Positions 1 through 8,470 of a stretch of DNA of 64,000 nucleotides are shown in pieces; the first letter of the stretch is position 1, and the number at the start of each line of letters is the position of its first letter. The stretch covers positions 62,001 to 126,000 of the forward strand of contig NZ_JACIIX010000012.1 in assembly GCF_014205675.1 (NCBI RefSeq). The letters are read 5' to 3'. Position numbers and translations under genes: made by a program. Source of the DNA: Novispirillum itersonii. Its GTDB lineage: Bacteria > Pseudomonadota > Alphaproteobacteria > Rhodospirillales > Rhodospirillaceae. Below the pieces are notes generated by a model that had not been told where the DNA came from, did not search any database, and saw nothing but the letters and a program-made list of their open reading frames with translations.

Positions 1-483
1 CGCATGGGCAATCACCGCCAGATCGGCCTCGCCGCCCGCCACCATCGCCTCCACCGTCGCCCGGCTGCTCTGGCGGAAACGGACCACCGCCGCCGGGGCC
101 TCGGCATCCAGCGTGCGGGCAATGTCCGGCCCCACCGCAATCTGGAAATCATCGGACATCGCCAGTGTGAACGCCCGCTGCGTCCGCGCCGGATCAAACG
201 GCGGCGGCACCAGAAAGGCCCGCTGCACCTGCTCCATCCCCGCCTGCACCGCTGCCGCCATCGCCTCCGCCCGGGGGGTCGGCTGCATGGTGCCGCCAAG
301 GCGCACGAACAGCGGATCCCCCGTCACCGCCCGCAGCCGCGCCAGCGCCGCGCTGACCGCCGACTGCGACAGCATCAGCCGCCGGGCGGCGCGGGAAACG
401 TTCCGCTCCTGCCACAGCGCCAGAAAGGTCACCGCCAGATTGAAGTCCAGCCGCGCACTATCATTCAGGTCAATAGTTTCCAT
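1..483 (-). CDS. LysR-family transcriptional regulator (3' end beyond window)
   Basis: Reading the minus strand from the ATG at 483 gives 161 codons without a stop to the window edge. The N-terminus is a LysR winged helix: a helix-turn-helix around residues 20-60 with NVSRAARRLMLSQSAVS, then the LFVRLGGTMQPTPRA linker, and the start of the effector-binding domain (RAFTLAMSDDFQIAVGP). LysR proteins are about 300 residues, so roughly half is missing. It is divergent from the nitrilase at 585 with a 101-bp gap, the usual layout for a LysR regulator and its target. The effector is unknown; control of the nitrilase is inference. Family confidence is high. Confidence 0.9.
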   Translation of the reverse strand, partial: METIDLNDSARLDFNLAVTFLALWQERNVSRAARRLMLSQSAVSAALARLRAVTGDPLFVRLGGTMQPTPRAEAMAAAVQAGMEQVQRAFLVPPPFDPARTQRAFTLAMSDDFQIAVGPDIARTLDAEAPAAVVRFRQSSRATVEAMVAGGEADLAVIAHA

Positions 484-584
484 CACCAATGACACCTTTG
501 TTGATAGTGCAGACCCTGCCATCCTTGGTCCACACCGGCAACTCCCCACAGCCCTCCCCCTCCCTCTTTTCCGGAGTCTTTCCC

Positions 585-1565
585 ATGACCCAGCGCCGCG
601 TCGCCGTCGTTCAGGCTGGCAGCACCCTGTTTGACACCGCCGCCACCCTCGACCGCATGGAAGCCCACTGTCAGGCCGTCGCCCGCGACGGGGCGGAGCT
701 GGCGGTGTTCCCCGAGGCCTATGTCGGCGGCTATCCGAAGGGGCTGGATTTCGGGGCCCGTGTCGGCAGCCGCACCCCGGCGGGGCGCGATGACTACCTG
801 CGCTACTGGCAGGGCGCGGTGGAGATCGACAGCCCGGAGTGTGCCCGCATCGGCGGCTTCGCGGCCATGATGAAGGCGCATCTGGTCACCGGCATCATCG
901 AACGCGACGGCGGCACCCTGTACTGCACCGCCCTGATCTTCGGCCCGGATGGCAGCCTGCTGGGGCGGCACCGCAAGCTGATGCCCACCGCCAGCGAGCG
1001 GCTGGTGTGGGGACAGGGCGACGGATCAACCCTGCCAGTGGTGAAAACCCCGGTCGGGGCGATCGGCACCGCCATCTGCTGGGAAAACTACATGCCAGCC
1101 CTGCGCCAGACCCTGTATGCCAAGGGCGTCAGCCTGTACTGCGCCCCGACGGTCGATGAACGCGACATCTGGCAGGCCTCGATGCGCCACATCGCCTATG
1201 AAGGCCGCACCTTTGTGCTGTCGGCCTGCCAGTATATGACCCGCGCCGATGCCCCGGCAGACTATGACTGCCTTCAGGGCAACGACCCGCAGACCGAGCT
1301 GATCCGGGGCGGCAGCGTCATCGTCTCGCCGCTGGGCGAGATCCTCGCCGGGCCGGTCTACGGGCGGGAAGCGGTGCTGACCGCCGACATCGACCTGAAC
1401 GACTGCATCCGGGGCAAGTATGACCTTGACGTCAGCGGCCATTACGCCCGCCCGGACGTGTTCCGTCTTACGGTTAACGAAACCCCGCGCACCCCGGTGC
1501 AGCCGGTCACCGAACGGACGGGGACGGAACCGGCGGACGACAGCATCAGCGCCGACGCGCCGTAA
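585..1565 (+). CDS. Nitrilase (carbon-nitrogen hydrolase family)
   Basis: 326 residues, the usual length for a bacterial nitrilase. The Glu-Lys-Cys catalytic triad is visible: Glu in FPEAYVGGYPKG, Lys in HRKLMPT, and Cys in AICWENYMP. The CWENYMP context favours a true nitrilase (nitrile to carboxylic acid plus ammonia, EC 3.5.5.1) over an amidase or ureidopropionase. The frame is open upstream to 489, but ATG 585 is preferred because CCGGAG lies at 571-576 and family similarity begins at MTQRRVAVVQAGS. There is no signal peptide, so it is cytoplasmic. It is divergent from the LysR gene, and its last 20 bases overlap the convergent MFS gene. The preferred substrate cannot be read from the sequence. 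Confidence 0.92.
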   Translation: MTQRRVAVVQAGSTLFDTAATLDRMEAHCQAVARDGAELAVFPEAYVGGYPKGLDFGARVGSRTPAGRDDYLRYWQGAVEIDSPECARIGGFAAMMKAHLVTGIIERDGGTLYCTALIFGPDGSLLGRHRKLMPTASERLVWGQGDGSTLPVVKTPVGAIGTAICWENYMPALRQTLYAKGVSLYCAPTVDERDIWQASMRHIAYEGRTFVLSACQYMTRADAPADYDCLQGNDPQTELIRGGSVIVSPLGEILAGPVYGREAVLTADIDLNDCIRGKYDLDVSGHYARPDVFRLTVNETPRTPVQPVTERTGTEPADDSISADAP

Positions 1566-2700
1566 CCAGCGGGGCCGCCAGCGGCACGGTGCAGACCAAC
1601 ACCGCCAGCAGCCAGAATGCCTGTTTCAGGCCGACGATATCGGCGATGAAGCCAATGGCGGCGGGCCCGGCGAGAATCCCGGCATAGCCCGCCGTCGAAA
1701 CCGCCGCCACCGCCAGCGCCGGGGGCATCACCGTCTGTGCCCCGGCCAGCCGGAACAGCACCGGCACAATGTTCGACGCCCCCAGCCCGATCAGCAGGAA
1801 GCCCGACAGCGCCACCCACGCCTGCGGGGCCAGCAGCAGCACCGCCAGCCCGGCCAGCGTCATCGCCCCGCCCCAGACCATCACCGCCCGGTCGCCAAAG
1901 CGGGCGGTGATCCGGTCCCCGGCAAAGCGCCCGGCGGTCATGGCGACCGAAAACAGCATGTAGCCAACCCCGCCCTGCTCCGCCGCCATCAACCCGGAGG
2001 TGGTGACCAGCAGGGCACTCCAGTCCAGCATTGCTCCTTCGGTCAGGAACATGGCGGTGGTGATCGCCGCCAGCACCAGCACCACCCCGCGCGGCCGCAC
2101 GAACAGGGGGCCATCCCCGGCCTGACCGCCGCGCAGCAGACGCGGCGCGGTGATGATCATCCCCACCAGCATCAGCGCTGCCCCGATCAGGGTGGCCGTC
2201 AGCACGTCCGGGCGGGCCGACAGCAGCACCGTCATCATCGCCGCCCCGGCAAAGCCGCCGACCGAATACAGGGCGTGAAACCCCGACAGCAACGGGCGGG
2301 GGGCGGCGCGGTCCACCTCCACCGCGTGAACATTCATCGACACGTCCAGCGTGCCGACCACGGCCCCGAACAGGGCCAGCGCCGCCGCCATCACCGTCAC
2401 ATCGCTGATCTGGGTCAGCACCGGCAGCAGCAGGGTCAGGCCGAACCCGCCGAACAGAATACAGGCCCGGGTGCCGTAGCGGGCGATCACCACCCCGGTC
2501 ACCATCATGGCAACAATCGACCCGATGCCGATGCACAGCAGCAGCAGGCCCAGCACCCCGTCATCCACCCCCAGACGGGCCTTGACGAACGGCACCAGCG
2601 GCGCCCAGCAGGCCATTCCGAACCCGGCAACGGCAAACGACAGACGGGTGGCCAGCCGCGTTTCCGGGCGGTCAGCGGACAGGACAGGGGCGATATGCAC
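1546..2700 (-). CDS. MFS transporter
   Basis: 384 residues with about twelve hydrophobic segments and the MFS layout: a basic loop after TM2 (VVIARYGTRACILFGG), a central loop near residue 195, and a second basic loop (GDRITARFGDRAVMVWGG). The region TLDVSMNVHAVEVDR and the Gly-rich segments resemble the YbjJ/FucP-like MFS groups. The start is the GTG at 2700, with GGAG about ten bases upstream. The frame stays open far upstream to 3228, but that extension is Pro/Arg/Ala-rich and reads through the oppositely oriented LysE gene, so it is rejected. The 3' end overlaps the nitrilase gene by 20 bp. The substrate is unknown. Confidence 0.85.
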   Translation of the reverse strand: MHIAPVLSADRPETRLATRLSFAVAGFGMACWAPLVPFVKARLGVDDGVLGLLLLCIGIGSIVAMMVTGVVIARYGTRACILFGGFGLTLLLPVLTQISDVTVMAAALALFGAVVGTLDVSMNVHAVEVDRAAPRPLLSGFHALYSVGGFAGAAMMTVLLSARPDVLTATLIGAALMLVGMIITAPRLLRGGQAGDGPLFVRPRGVVLVLAAITTAMFLTEGAMLDWSALLVTTSGLMAAEQGGVGYMLFSVAMTAGRFAGDRITARFGDRAVMVWGGAMTLAGLAVLLLAPQAWVALSGFLLIGLGASNIVPVLFRLAGAQTVMPPALAVAAVSTAGYAGILAGPAAIGFIADIVGLKQAFWLLAVLVCTVPLAAPLVTARRR

Positions 2701-2848
2701 GGGGGGAGTCTCCGGGGGAACGGCAGTGCAGCATAAGCAACCAAGGGTATGTAGCGCCCGCCTGCCGCTGCGGCAAGAGAGGAGATTTCCCCACCCCCGG
2801 AACCATGATACCCTGCCGCGCTCCCGCATCCTCCCGGAGCCCCCCGCC

Positions 2849-3478
2849 ATGCAGCATCTGCCTGAACTTCTCGGCATTGCCGCCACCATTGCCGTCGGGG
2901 CGGCCAGCCCCGGCCCCAGTTTTGTGCTGGTGGCCCGCACCGCCGCCGGAAGCGGACGCGGCAACGGTCTGCTGGCCGCCGCCGGAATGGCCCTTGGCGG
3001 ATCCCTGTTCGCGGTGCTGTCGCTGCTGGGGCTGCACAGTCTGCTGCTGGCGGTGCCGTCGCTGTATCTGGCCCTGAAAGTTGCCGGGGGCCTGTATCTG
3101 GCGTGGCTGGGCTGGCGGATCTTCCGGGGGGCAGCGCAGCCGCTGGCGGTTGCCATTGCCGACGATGGCCGCCCGGCCCCGCTGTCCGGCCGGACCTTCC
3201 TCGCCGCGCTGACCACACAGGTCAGCAACCCGAAAACCGCAATTGTCTATGCCAGCGTCTTCGCCGCCTTCCTGCCCGCCGATGCCCCCCTGTCCTTCAA
3301 GGTGCTGACGGCGCTGACAGTGTTCCTGATCGAAGGCGGCTGGTACATGCTGGTGGCGCTGGTCTTGTCCGCCGCAGGCCCGCGTGCCGCTTACCTGAAG
3401 GCCAAGCTGTGGATCGACCGCAGCGCCGGGGCGCTGATGGCGGTGTTCGGCCTGAAGCTGGCCGCCACCCTGCGCTGA
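2849..3478 (+). CDS. LysE/RhtB-family amino acid exporter
   Basis: 209 residues with about six membrane segments. The family signature is clear: GAASPGPSFVLVARTAAGSG near residue 15, YLAWLGWRIFRG near residue 85, and TFLAALTTQVSNPKTAIVY near residue 115. LysE/RhtB proteins export amino acids such as lysine, threonine and homoserine across the inner membrane. ATG 2849 is chosen because CGGAG sits at 2835-2839 and the conserved N-terminus begins there. It lies divergent to the MFS gene and convergent with the Lrp regulator; LysE exporters are often Lrp-controlled, so a functional link is plausible but unproven. The specific amino acid is not predictable. Confidence 0.9.
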   Translation: MQHLPELLGIAATIAVGAASPGPSFVLVARTAAGSGRGNGLLAAAGMALGGSLFAVLSLLGLHSLLLAVPSLYLALKVAGGLYLAWLGWRIFRGAAQPLAVAIADDGRPAPLSGRTFLAALTTQVSNPKTAIVYASVFAAFLPADAPLSFKVLTALTVFLIEGGWYMLVALVLSAAGPRAAYLKAKLWIDRSAGALMAVFGLKLAATLR

Positions 3479-3491
3479 CCCGCCCCCGGTT

Positions 3492-3542
3492 CCCTCACCA
3501 GTCCGGATCCCTTACCAGTCCGGCCCCCTCACCAGTCCGGCA
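3492..3542. repeat. 17-bp tandem repeat, three copies, running into the Lrp gene end
   Basis: Three consecutive 17-base units (3492-3508, 3509-3525, 3526-3542) share CCCTYACCAGTCCGGNN. The third copy includes the last codons and stop of the Lrp-family gene, so the repeat appears to be a duplication of that gene's 3' end into the spacer between two convergent genes. No function is assigned. Confidence 0.8.
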
Positions 3543-4029
3543 GTGTGCCGAGGCTGCGCTTGGGGGTATCAAACACGATGGTCGACCGCAGGCCCTTGAT
3601 GTCCGGCAGGCGGTCGAACTCGTTCCAGATCAGGCGCTTGTAATCAGCGATATCCTTGACCGAGATTTTCAGCAGGAAATCAAAGTCACCGGTCACGGTG
3701 TGGCATTCCACCACCTCCGGCATGGCGGCAATGGCGCGGACAAAGCGTTCCCCCACCTCCGGCGCGGTGCGGTTCAGCGTCACCTCGGCAAAGGCCTGAA
3801 GCCCCAGCCCGACGGCGGCGGGGTCCACCACCACCGCCTGCCGGATCACCCCCGCCCCATACAGCCGGGCCAGACGGCGCGACAGCGGCGCGGCGGTCAG
3901 ACCGACCCTTTCGGCCAGTTCGTTGTTGGACAGGGTGGCATCCTCCAGCAGGCAGCGGATGATGCGGCGGTCCACGGCATCAAGCGTCATCGGCAGGGTG
4001 CCCGGCGGCGTTACGGCATCAGACATCAT
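3529..4029 (-). CDS. Lrp/AsnC-family transcriptional regulator
   Basis: 166 residues. The N-terminal AsnC-type HTH spans about residues 15-65 (LDAVDRRIIRCLLEDATLS, NELAERVGLTAAPLSRR). The C-terminal RAM ligand domain follows, with VECHTVTGDFDFLLKISV and ending near TIVFDTPKRSLGTLPDW. GGAGGG directly precedes two adjacent ATG codons (4029 and 4026); the second has better spacing, so the true start may be one codon later. It is divergent from the aminotransferase at 4228, and the spacer holds an inverted repeat. Regulation of the aminotransferase, of itself or of the LysE exporter is a reasonable inference. Confidence 0.92.
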   Translation of the reverse strand: MMSDAVTPPGTLPMTLDAVDRRIIRCLLEDATLSNNELAERVGLTAAPLSRRLARLYGAGVIRQAVVVDPAAVGLGLQAFAEVTLNRTAPEVGERFVRAIAAMPEVVECHTVTGDFDFLLKISVKDIADYKRLIWNEFDRLPDIKGLRSTIVFDTPKRSLGTLPDW

Positions 4030-4043
4030 CCCTCCGGCGGATC

Positions 4044-4100
4044 AGCGCAAACAGATCGACAGTTTTGCTGTTTTTACGCAAACGGACAACAGTTTGCGCT
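4044..4100. promoter_or_regulatory. Inverted repeat between lrp-like and aminotransferase genes
   Basis: AGCGCAAAC at 4044-4052 is matched by the perfect inverse GTTTGCGCT at 4092-4100, and a further GCAAAC lies at about 4078-4083. The spacer between the divergent Lrp-type regulator and the aminotransferase is the expected place for Lrp operators. Binding is inferred. Confidence 0.45.
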
Positions 4101-4227
4101 GCAACAGCCGTGAAAGAAGCGCAGGTTTTTGCGGCGCGGCTCTGCTATAACCGGATGCGTTATGTCCCTCCCCCGGCGCGGCGGGCGACTGGTGCCCGGA
4201 TCCGCGCTGTCTTCAGGAAACGCAGAC

Positions 4228-5400
4228 ATGTTCGACTCCCTCTCTCCGCAACCGCAGGATCCGTTGCTGGCCCTGATCGGCCTGTATAATTCCGACACCC
4301 GCACCGACAAGGTTGACCTTGGCGTCGGCGTCTTCCGGGACGAAACCGGCCATACCCCGGTGATGCGGGCGGTGAAGGCCGCCGAACGGGTGCTGCTGGA
4401 TACGCAGGACAGCAAGTCCTACGTCGCGCCGGAAGGGGACCGGGTGTTCATCGACCTGCTGTGGACCGTGGTCGGCGGCACCGACTGCGGCAAGGCCGTC
4501 GCCGGGGTGCAGGCTCCGGGCGGGTCGGGCGCGCTGCGCCTTGCCGCCGACCTGCTGGCCAAGGCCGGCAAGACCCGGGTCTGGGTCGGGGTGCCGACCT
4601 GGGCCAACCATCTCGGTATTTTCGGCTCCGCCGGGCTGTCGGTGCAGACCTACCCGTACTTTGACGTGCCGTCGCAGGCAGTGCAGTTTGACCGCATGAC
4701 CGCCGCGCTGGAAAGCGCCGAAGCCGGGGATGCCGTGCTGCTGCACGCCAGCTGCCACAACCCGACCGGGGCGCAGCTGACCGCCGCCCAGTGGGCGGTG
4801 GTTGCCGAAATCGTCGCCCGCAAGGGTCTGATCCCGCTGATCGATTCCGCCTATCAGGGCTTCGGTGCCGGGCTGGAGGAAGACGCCGCCGGGCTGCGCA
4901 CCGTGATCGCCGCCGCCGCGGAGTCGCTGGTCGCCGTCTCCTGCTCCAAGTTCTTCGGCCTGTACCGCGAACGCACCGGGGCGGTCTACGCCGTCGGCGG
5001 CAGCCAGAGCGCGGTGGAAACCGCCCGCTCCAATCTGGTGACCATTGCCCGCACCAGTTATTCGATGCCGCCGGACCATGGCTCCGCCGTGGTGCGCACC
5101 ATTCTGGCCACCCCGGAGCTGAAGGCCGACTGGATCGCCGAGCTGAACGACATGCGCGGCCGCCTGATCAGCCTGCGGCAGGGTCTGGCCACCGCCATCG
5201 GCAACCACTGGGCCGGGTCCACCGCCGTCGCCGGTCAGCAGGGCATGTTCTCCCTGCTGCCGATGAAGGAGGCCGACATTCTGGCCCTGCGCAAGGACCA
5301 TGGCATCTACATGCCGACCTCCGGGCGCATCAACATCGCCGGGCTGAAGCAGGCTGATGTGGCCCGCGTCGCCGCCACCTTCGTCCCGCTGCTGGGGTAA
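4228..5400 (+). CDS. tyrB: Aromatic amino acid / aspartate aminotransferase (class I, subgroup Ia)
   Basis: 390 residues, close to the 396 of E. coli TyrB/AspC. Subgroup Ia hallmarks are present: VDLGVGVFRDETGHTPVM near residue 30, HASCHNPTGAQLT near residue 175, and the PLP-lysine motif SCSKFFGLYRERTGA. It transfers amino groups between aromatic amino acids or aspartate and 2-oxoglutarate, in the cytoplasm. The start is ATG 4228 after CAGGAAAC; an in-frame upstream extension to 4129 has no family similarity. It is divergent from an Lrp-type regulator, and YitT follows after 7 bases, probably in the same transcript. TyrB versus AspC specificity cannot be separated with certainty. Confidence 0.88.
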   Translation: MFDSLSPQPQDPLLALIGLYNSDTRTDKVDLGVGVFRDETGHTPVMRAVKAAERVLLDTQDSKSYVAPEGDRVFIDLLWTVVGGTDCGKAVAGVQAPGGSGALRLAADLLAKAGKTRVWVGVPTWANHLGIFGSAGLSVQTYPYFDVPSQAVQFDRMTAALESAEAGDAVLLHASCHNPTGAQLTAAQWAVVAEIVARKGLIPLIDSAYQGFGAGLEEDAAGLRTVIAAAAESLVAVSCSKFFGLYRERTGAVYAVGGSQSAVETARSNLVTIARTSYSMPPDHGSAVVRTILATPELKADWIAELNDMRGRLISLRQGLATAIGNHWAGSTAVAGQQGMFSLLPMKEADILALRKDHGIYMPTSGRINIAGLKQADVARVAATFVPLLG

Positions 5401-5407
5401 GACCATC

Positions 5408-6040
5408 ATGACCGCTGCCGCTGTTACCCCTGACGCCCTCCCGGCGGAACGCCACCGCCTGTACGAAGACGTGCTGGCCCTGCTGACCGGGACGCTGCTG
5501 GTGTCCCTCGGCGCGGTCATTTACACCAAGGCGGTGCTGCTGGTCGGCAGCACCGCCGGGCTGGCCCTGCTGACCAGTTATGTCACCGGGCTGGGCTTCG
5601 GGGCGGTGTTTTTTGTGCTGAACCTGCCGTTCTATGTGCTTGGCGTTATCCGCATGGGCTGGGCCTTTACCCTGCGCACCTTTCTGGCGGTGGGGATGGT
5701 GTCGCTGCTGTCGCGCTACGTCAGCGGCTGGGTGGATTTTTCCACCCTCAACCCGGTCTATGCCACGGTGATCGGCAGCTGCCTGATCGGCTGCGGCATG
5801 CTGATGCTGTTCCGCCACCGCACCGGGCTGGGCGGCATCAACATTCTGGCGATGTTTTTGCAGGAACGCACCGGCCTGCGCGCCGGATACCTGCAACTGG
5901 GAATCGATCTGGCCCTGATGGCGGCGGCGTGGTTCGTGCTGCCGGTGGAAAATCTGGCGCTGTCAGTGCTGGGCATCACCATCACCAACCTGATCATCGC
6001 CATCAACCATAAGCCGGGGCGATACACCGCCTTCAGTTAA
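5408..6040 (+). CDS. YitT-family (DUF161) inner-membrane protein
   Basis: 210 residues, five to six hydrophobic segments. The start region (GTLLVSLGAVIYTKAVLLVG) and the repeated GLGFGAVFFVLNLPFYVLG and TGLGGINILAMFLQERTGL match the YitT/YczE-like membrane family. The C-terminal DUF2179 domain of longer YitT proteins is absent. It starts 7 bases after the aminotransferase stop, with GGGGTAAG in the junction, so the two are likely cotranscribed. The function of the family is not established; an amino-acid-related transport role is only suggested by the neighbour. Confidence 0.8.
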   Translation: MTAAAVTPDALPAERHRLYEDVLALLTGTLLVSLGAVIYTKAVLLVGSTAGLALLTSYVTGLGFGAVFFVLNLPFYVLGVIRMGWAFTLRTFLAVGMVSLLSRYVSGWVDFSTLNPVYATVIGSCLIGCGMLMLFRHRTGLGGINILAMFLQERTGLRAGYLQLGIDLALMAAAWFVLPVENLALSVLGITITNLIIAINHKPGRYTAFS

Positions 6041-6091
6041 GGCGCTCAGGATCCGGCCACCGGGCCTGAGCGGGAGGGGGGGATCCGGACG

Positions 6092-7537
6092 ATGATCCTT
6101 GATCCGACATCCGGTCTGTTCTACCTGCTGGCGGTCACCGCCGCCAGCGGGCTGACCGCTCTGGCCCTGTGGCACCGCCACCCGCAGCTGCGGGGGCTGG
6201 GGCTGATCGCCGTCGGCAGCCTGCTGACCGGCCCCGGGCTCGCCACCCTGATGGTGCGCAGTTCCCACGCCAATACCCTGCATAACGTGATTGTCACCGC
6301 CGCGGCCTTTGCCGTGGTCGAGGGGGTTCTGGTTTTTGTCGGCTACCGGATGGCCCTGCGGCTGGGGATCCTGCTGACAGCCGCAACGGCGGTGATCTGG
6401 GAACTGATCCTGATCTTTGCCGACGCGGTGTATCATCCGCGCATCATCGCCGCGACGCTGATCAGCGTGCTGATTTTCGGGCGCGGTGCCATTCTGCTGC
6501 ACCGCCTTCATCCCCGGCGGGCGATGGATGCCGCCGAACGGCTGCTGTCCGGCACCCTGATCCTGCATTCTGCGGTGCTGCTGGCCCGCATGGCCACCGC
6601 CCTGCTGCACCCCACCCCGGACTTTATCCATCAGCCGGCCTTTCAGGGCTGGTTTTTTCTGGAACTGATCGTCACCCATGTGGTGCTGTATTATTCCGTG
6701 CTGATGATGGTGGGAAACCGCCTGTCCCGCGATCTGGACCAGCAGGGGCAGGCCCTGGAAACCGAACGCCGCCACCGGCAGGAACTGCACCATGCCAAAC
6801 AGCGGGCCGAAGAGGCACTGGCGGAAAAGTCCCGCTTTCTTGCCGCCACCGGCCATGATCTGCGGCAGGTGACGCATGCGATGAAGCTGCTGCTCGCCTC
6901 CGTCGATCACGAACTGACCACCGCACCGGGCCCGGCAGGCCCCACGTCCGCCTCAGGCCGCAGCAGCCTGACCGCACTGGTGGCGGACATGACCGGCCTG
7001 ACCGATTCCATGACCCGGCACCTGAATGCCCTGCTCGACATTGCCCGCCTCGACAGCGGCACACTGGTGCCCGATCTGCGGGCCACCCGCCTGTCTGACG
7101 TTCTCACCAGACTGTCCGCCCAGTTTTCGCCGATGGCGGAGGAGGCCGACGTCGATCTGCGGGTCATCCTGTCATCGCAGACGGTGTATACCGATCCCGG
7201 CCTGCTGCTGCGGATTCTCGGCAATCTGGTCGACAACGCCATCAGGTTCGGGCAGGGCGGACGGGTGATCGTCGGCTGCCGACGCCGGGGTGGCAGCCTG
7301 CTGCTTGAGGTCTGGGATCAGGGCCCGGGGATCGAAGCCGATCAGCAGGAGCTGATCTTTCAGGAATACCGGCAGATTGATAACCCCAACCGCGACCGCC
7401 AGAAAGGGCTGGGGCTGGGGCTGGGGCTGTCGATTGCCCGGCGCACCGCCGCCCTGCTGTCGATGCACGTAACAGTGCAGTCCAGCCCCGGCCAGTACAC
7501 CCGCTTTACGGTAGAACTCCCGCGTCAGAACAAATAA
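6092..7537 (+). CDS. Membrane-bound sensor histidine kinase
   Basis: 481 residues. The first ~215 residues form about seven hydrophobic segments, a 7TM-type sensor without a large periplasmic domain. A short coiled coil follows (ETERRHRQELHHAKQRAEE), then the dimerisation domain with phosphoacceptor His255 in ATGHDLRQVTH. The ATPase domain has N-box Asn382 (GNLVDNAIRFG), G1 (WDQGPGIE) and G2 (GLGLGLGLSIARR). The HDLRQ H-box is typical of hybrid kinases with a C-terminal receiver, but none is attached here. GGAGGG precedes ATG 6092. The XRE-REC regulator follows after 82 bp and is the likely partner. The signal is unknown. Confidence 0.92.
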   Translation: MILDPTSGLFYLLAVTAASGLTALALWHRHPQLRGLGLIAVGSLLTGPGLATLMVRSSHANTLHNVIVTAAAFAVVEGVLVFVGYRMALRLGILLTAATAVIWELILIFADAVYHPRIIAATLISVLIFGRGAILLHRLHPRRAMDAAERLLSGTLILHSAVLLARMATALLHPTPDFIHQPAFQGWFFLELIVTHVVLYYSVLMMVGNRLSRDLDQQGQALETERRHRQELHHAKQRAEEALAEKSRFLAATGHDLRQVTHAMKLLLASVDHELTTAPGPAGPTSASGRSSLTALVADMTGLTDSMTRHLNALLDIARLDSGTLVPDLRATRLSDVLTRLSAQFSPMAEEADVDLRVILSSQTVYTDPGLLLRILGNLVDNAIRFGQGGRVIVGCRRRGGSLLLEVWDQGPGIEADQQELIFQEYRQIDNPNRDRQKGLGLGLGLSIARRTAALLSMHVTVQSSPGQYTRFTVELPRQNK

Positions 7538-7619
7538 TGCGTGACAGACGCATTTAGACGTTCCCCTTTGCCTGCGGCTCCGTCATCCATACCGGTATAA
7601 GTTGCAGGGATGAACCGTC

Positions 7620-8372
7620 ATGCACCGGCACATCATTTCCTTACCTGCGGATCCCCGGGCGTGGGCGGGTGAAAGTCTCGCCAGCCGGATCCTGACATTC
7701 CGCCGTCAGGCCCAGCTGTCGCAGCAGGCTCTGGCCGCTTTTCTCGGGGTCGGGCAGCGCACGGTCTCGCGCTGGGAACGCGGGGTCGATCACCCCAGCC
7801 CCAGCCTGCTCCAGCGGCTGGATGCCCTGATCGGCACGCAGGCCACCCCCCACCTGCCCCATCTGCCCGCCCTGTATGACGCCATCCGCGATGCGCCGGT
7901 GCCGCTGGCTCTGGTGGATGGTGCGGGCAACGTGCTGGTCGCCTCCCGCAGTCATCCGGCACGCCACGAGACGCAGGCCCGCCCCGCCGACCGGCTGCCG
8001 CAGGTGCTGGTGGTGGAGGATGATCACGGCGTTCTTCAGGCCACCAAGGCCATCCTCAACCGCTGGGAATTCCGCTGTTTCGGCATCACCAGCGGTGACG
8101 GTGCGGTCGAGGCCGTGCGCAGCGGTGACGTCACCCCCGATGCCGCCATCATTGATTATCTGTTACCGGGCAGCCGGGATGGTGTGGACACCGCCCGGGC
8201 TCTGCTGGCCCTGATCCCGGATCTGCCGATCCTGATCGTCACCGGGGAAGCCATCGTCGAAAACATCCGGAAAATCGCAGACTCCGGCCTGTCGGTAATC
8301 ACCAAGCCGGTGGACCCCAAACAGTTCCATCTCGCCCTGAAAGCCCTGCTGCTGATGCGCGGAACCCCCTGA
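7620..8372 (+). CDS. Response regulator with N-terminal XRE HTH and C-terminal receiver
   Basis: 250 residues. Residues ~20-75 are a Cro/CI-type HTH (LASRILTFRRQAQLSQQAL, FLGVGQRTVSRWERG). Residues ~126-248 are a CheY-like receiver with acidic pocket VVEDDHG, phosphoacceptor Asp179 in IIDYLLPGS, Thr in LIVTGE and Lys in ITKPVD. A short linker (LYDAIRDAPVPLALVDGAG) resembles the start of a PAS domain. Receiver-last order is the reverse of most DNA-binding response regulators. The receiver looks like those found at the C-terminus of hybrid kinases, and the gene follows an unattached HDLRQ-type kinase, so the pair may be a split hybrid that gained a DNA-binding head. Targets are unknown. Confidence 0.88.
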   Translation: MHRHIISLPADPRAWAGESLASRILTFRRQAQLSQQALAAFLGVGQRTVSRWERGVDHPSPSLLQRLDALIGTQATPHLPHLPALYDAIRDAPVPLALVDGAGNVLVASRSHPARHETQARPADRLPQVLVVEDDHGVLQATKAILNRWEFRCFGITSGDGAVEAVRSGDVTPDAAIIDYLLPGSRDGVDTARALLALIPDLPILIVTGEAIVENIRKIADSGLSVITKPVDPKQFHLALKALLLMRGTP

Positions 8373-8470
8373 CTCTGCCCGCTGCTGACAGAATCTGACA
8401 GACCTTCCCGGCAGACTGCCTGAACCGGCCTGCTGAAGCCGGTACTGACCGCCTCTGCCGGAGCCTGATC

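Noticed and set aside
456-509. CACTATCA/TGATAGTG inverted repeat near the first LysR start
   Set aside because: The arms are 38 bases apart and one lies inside the LysR coding region; too weak to call an operator.
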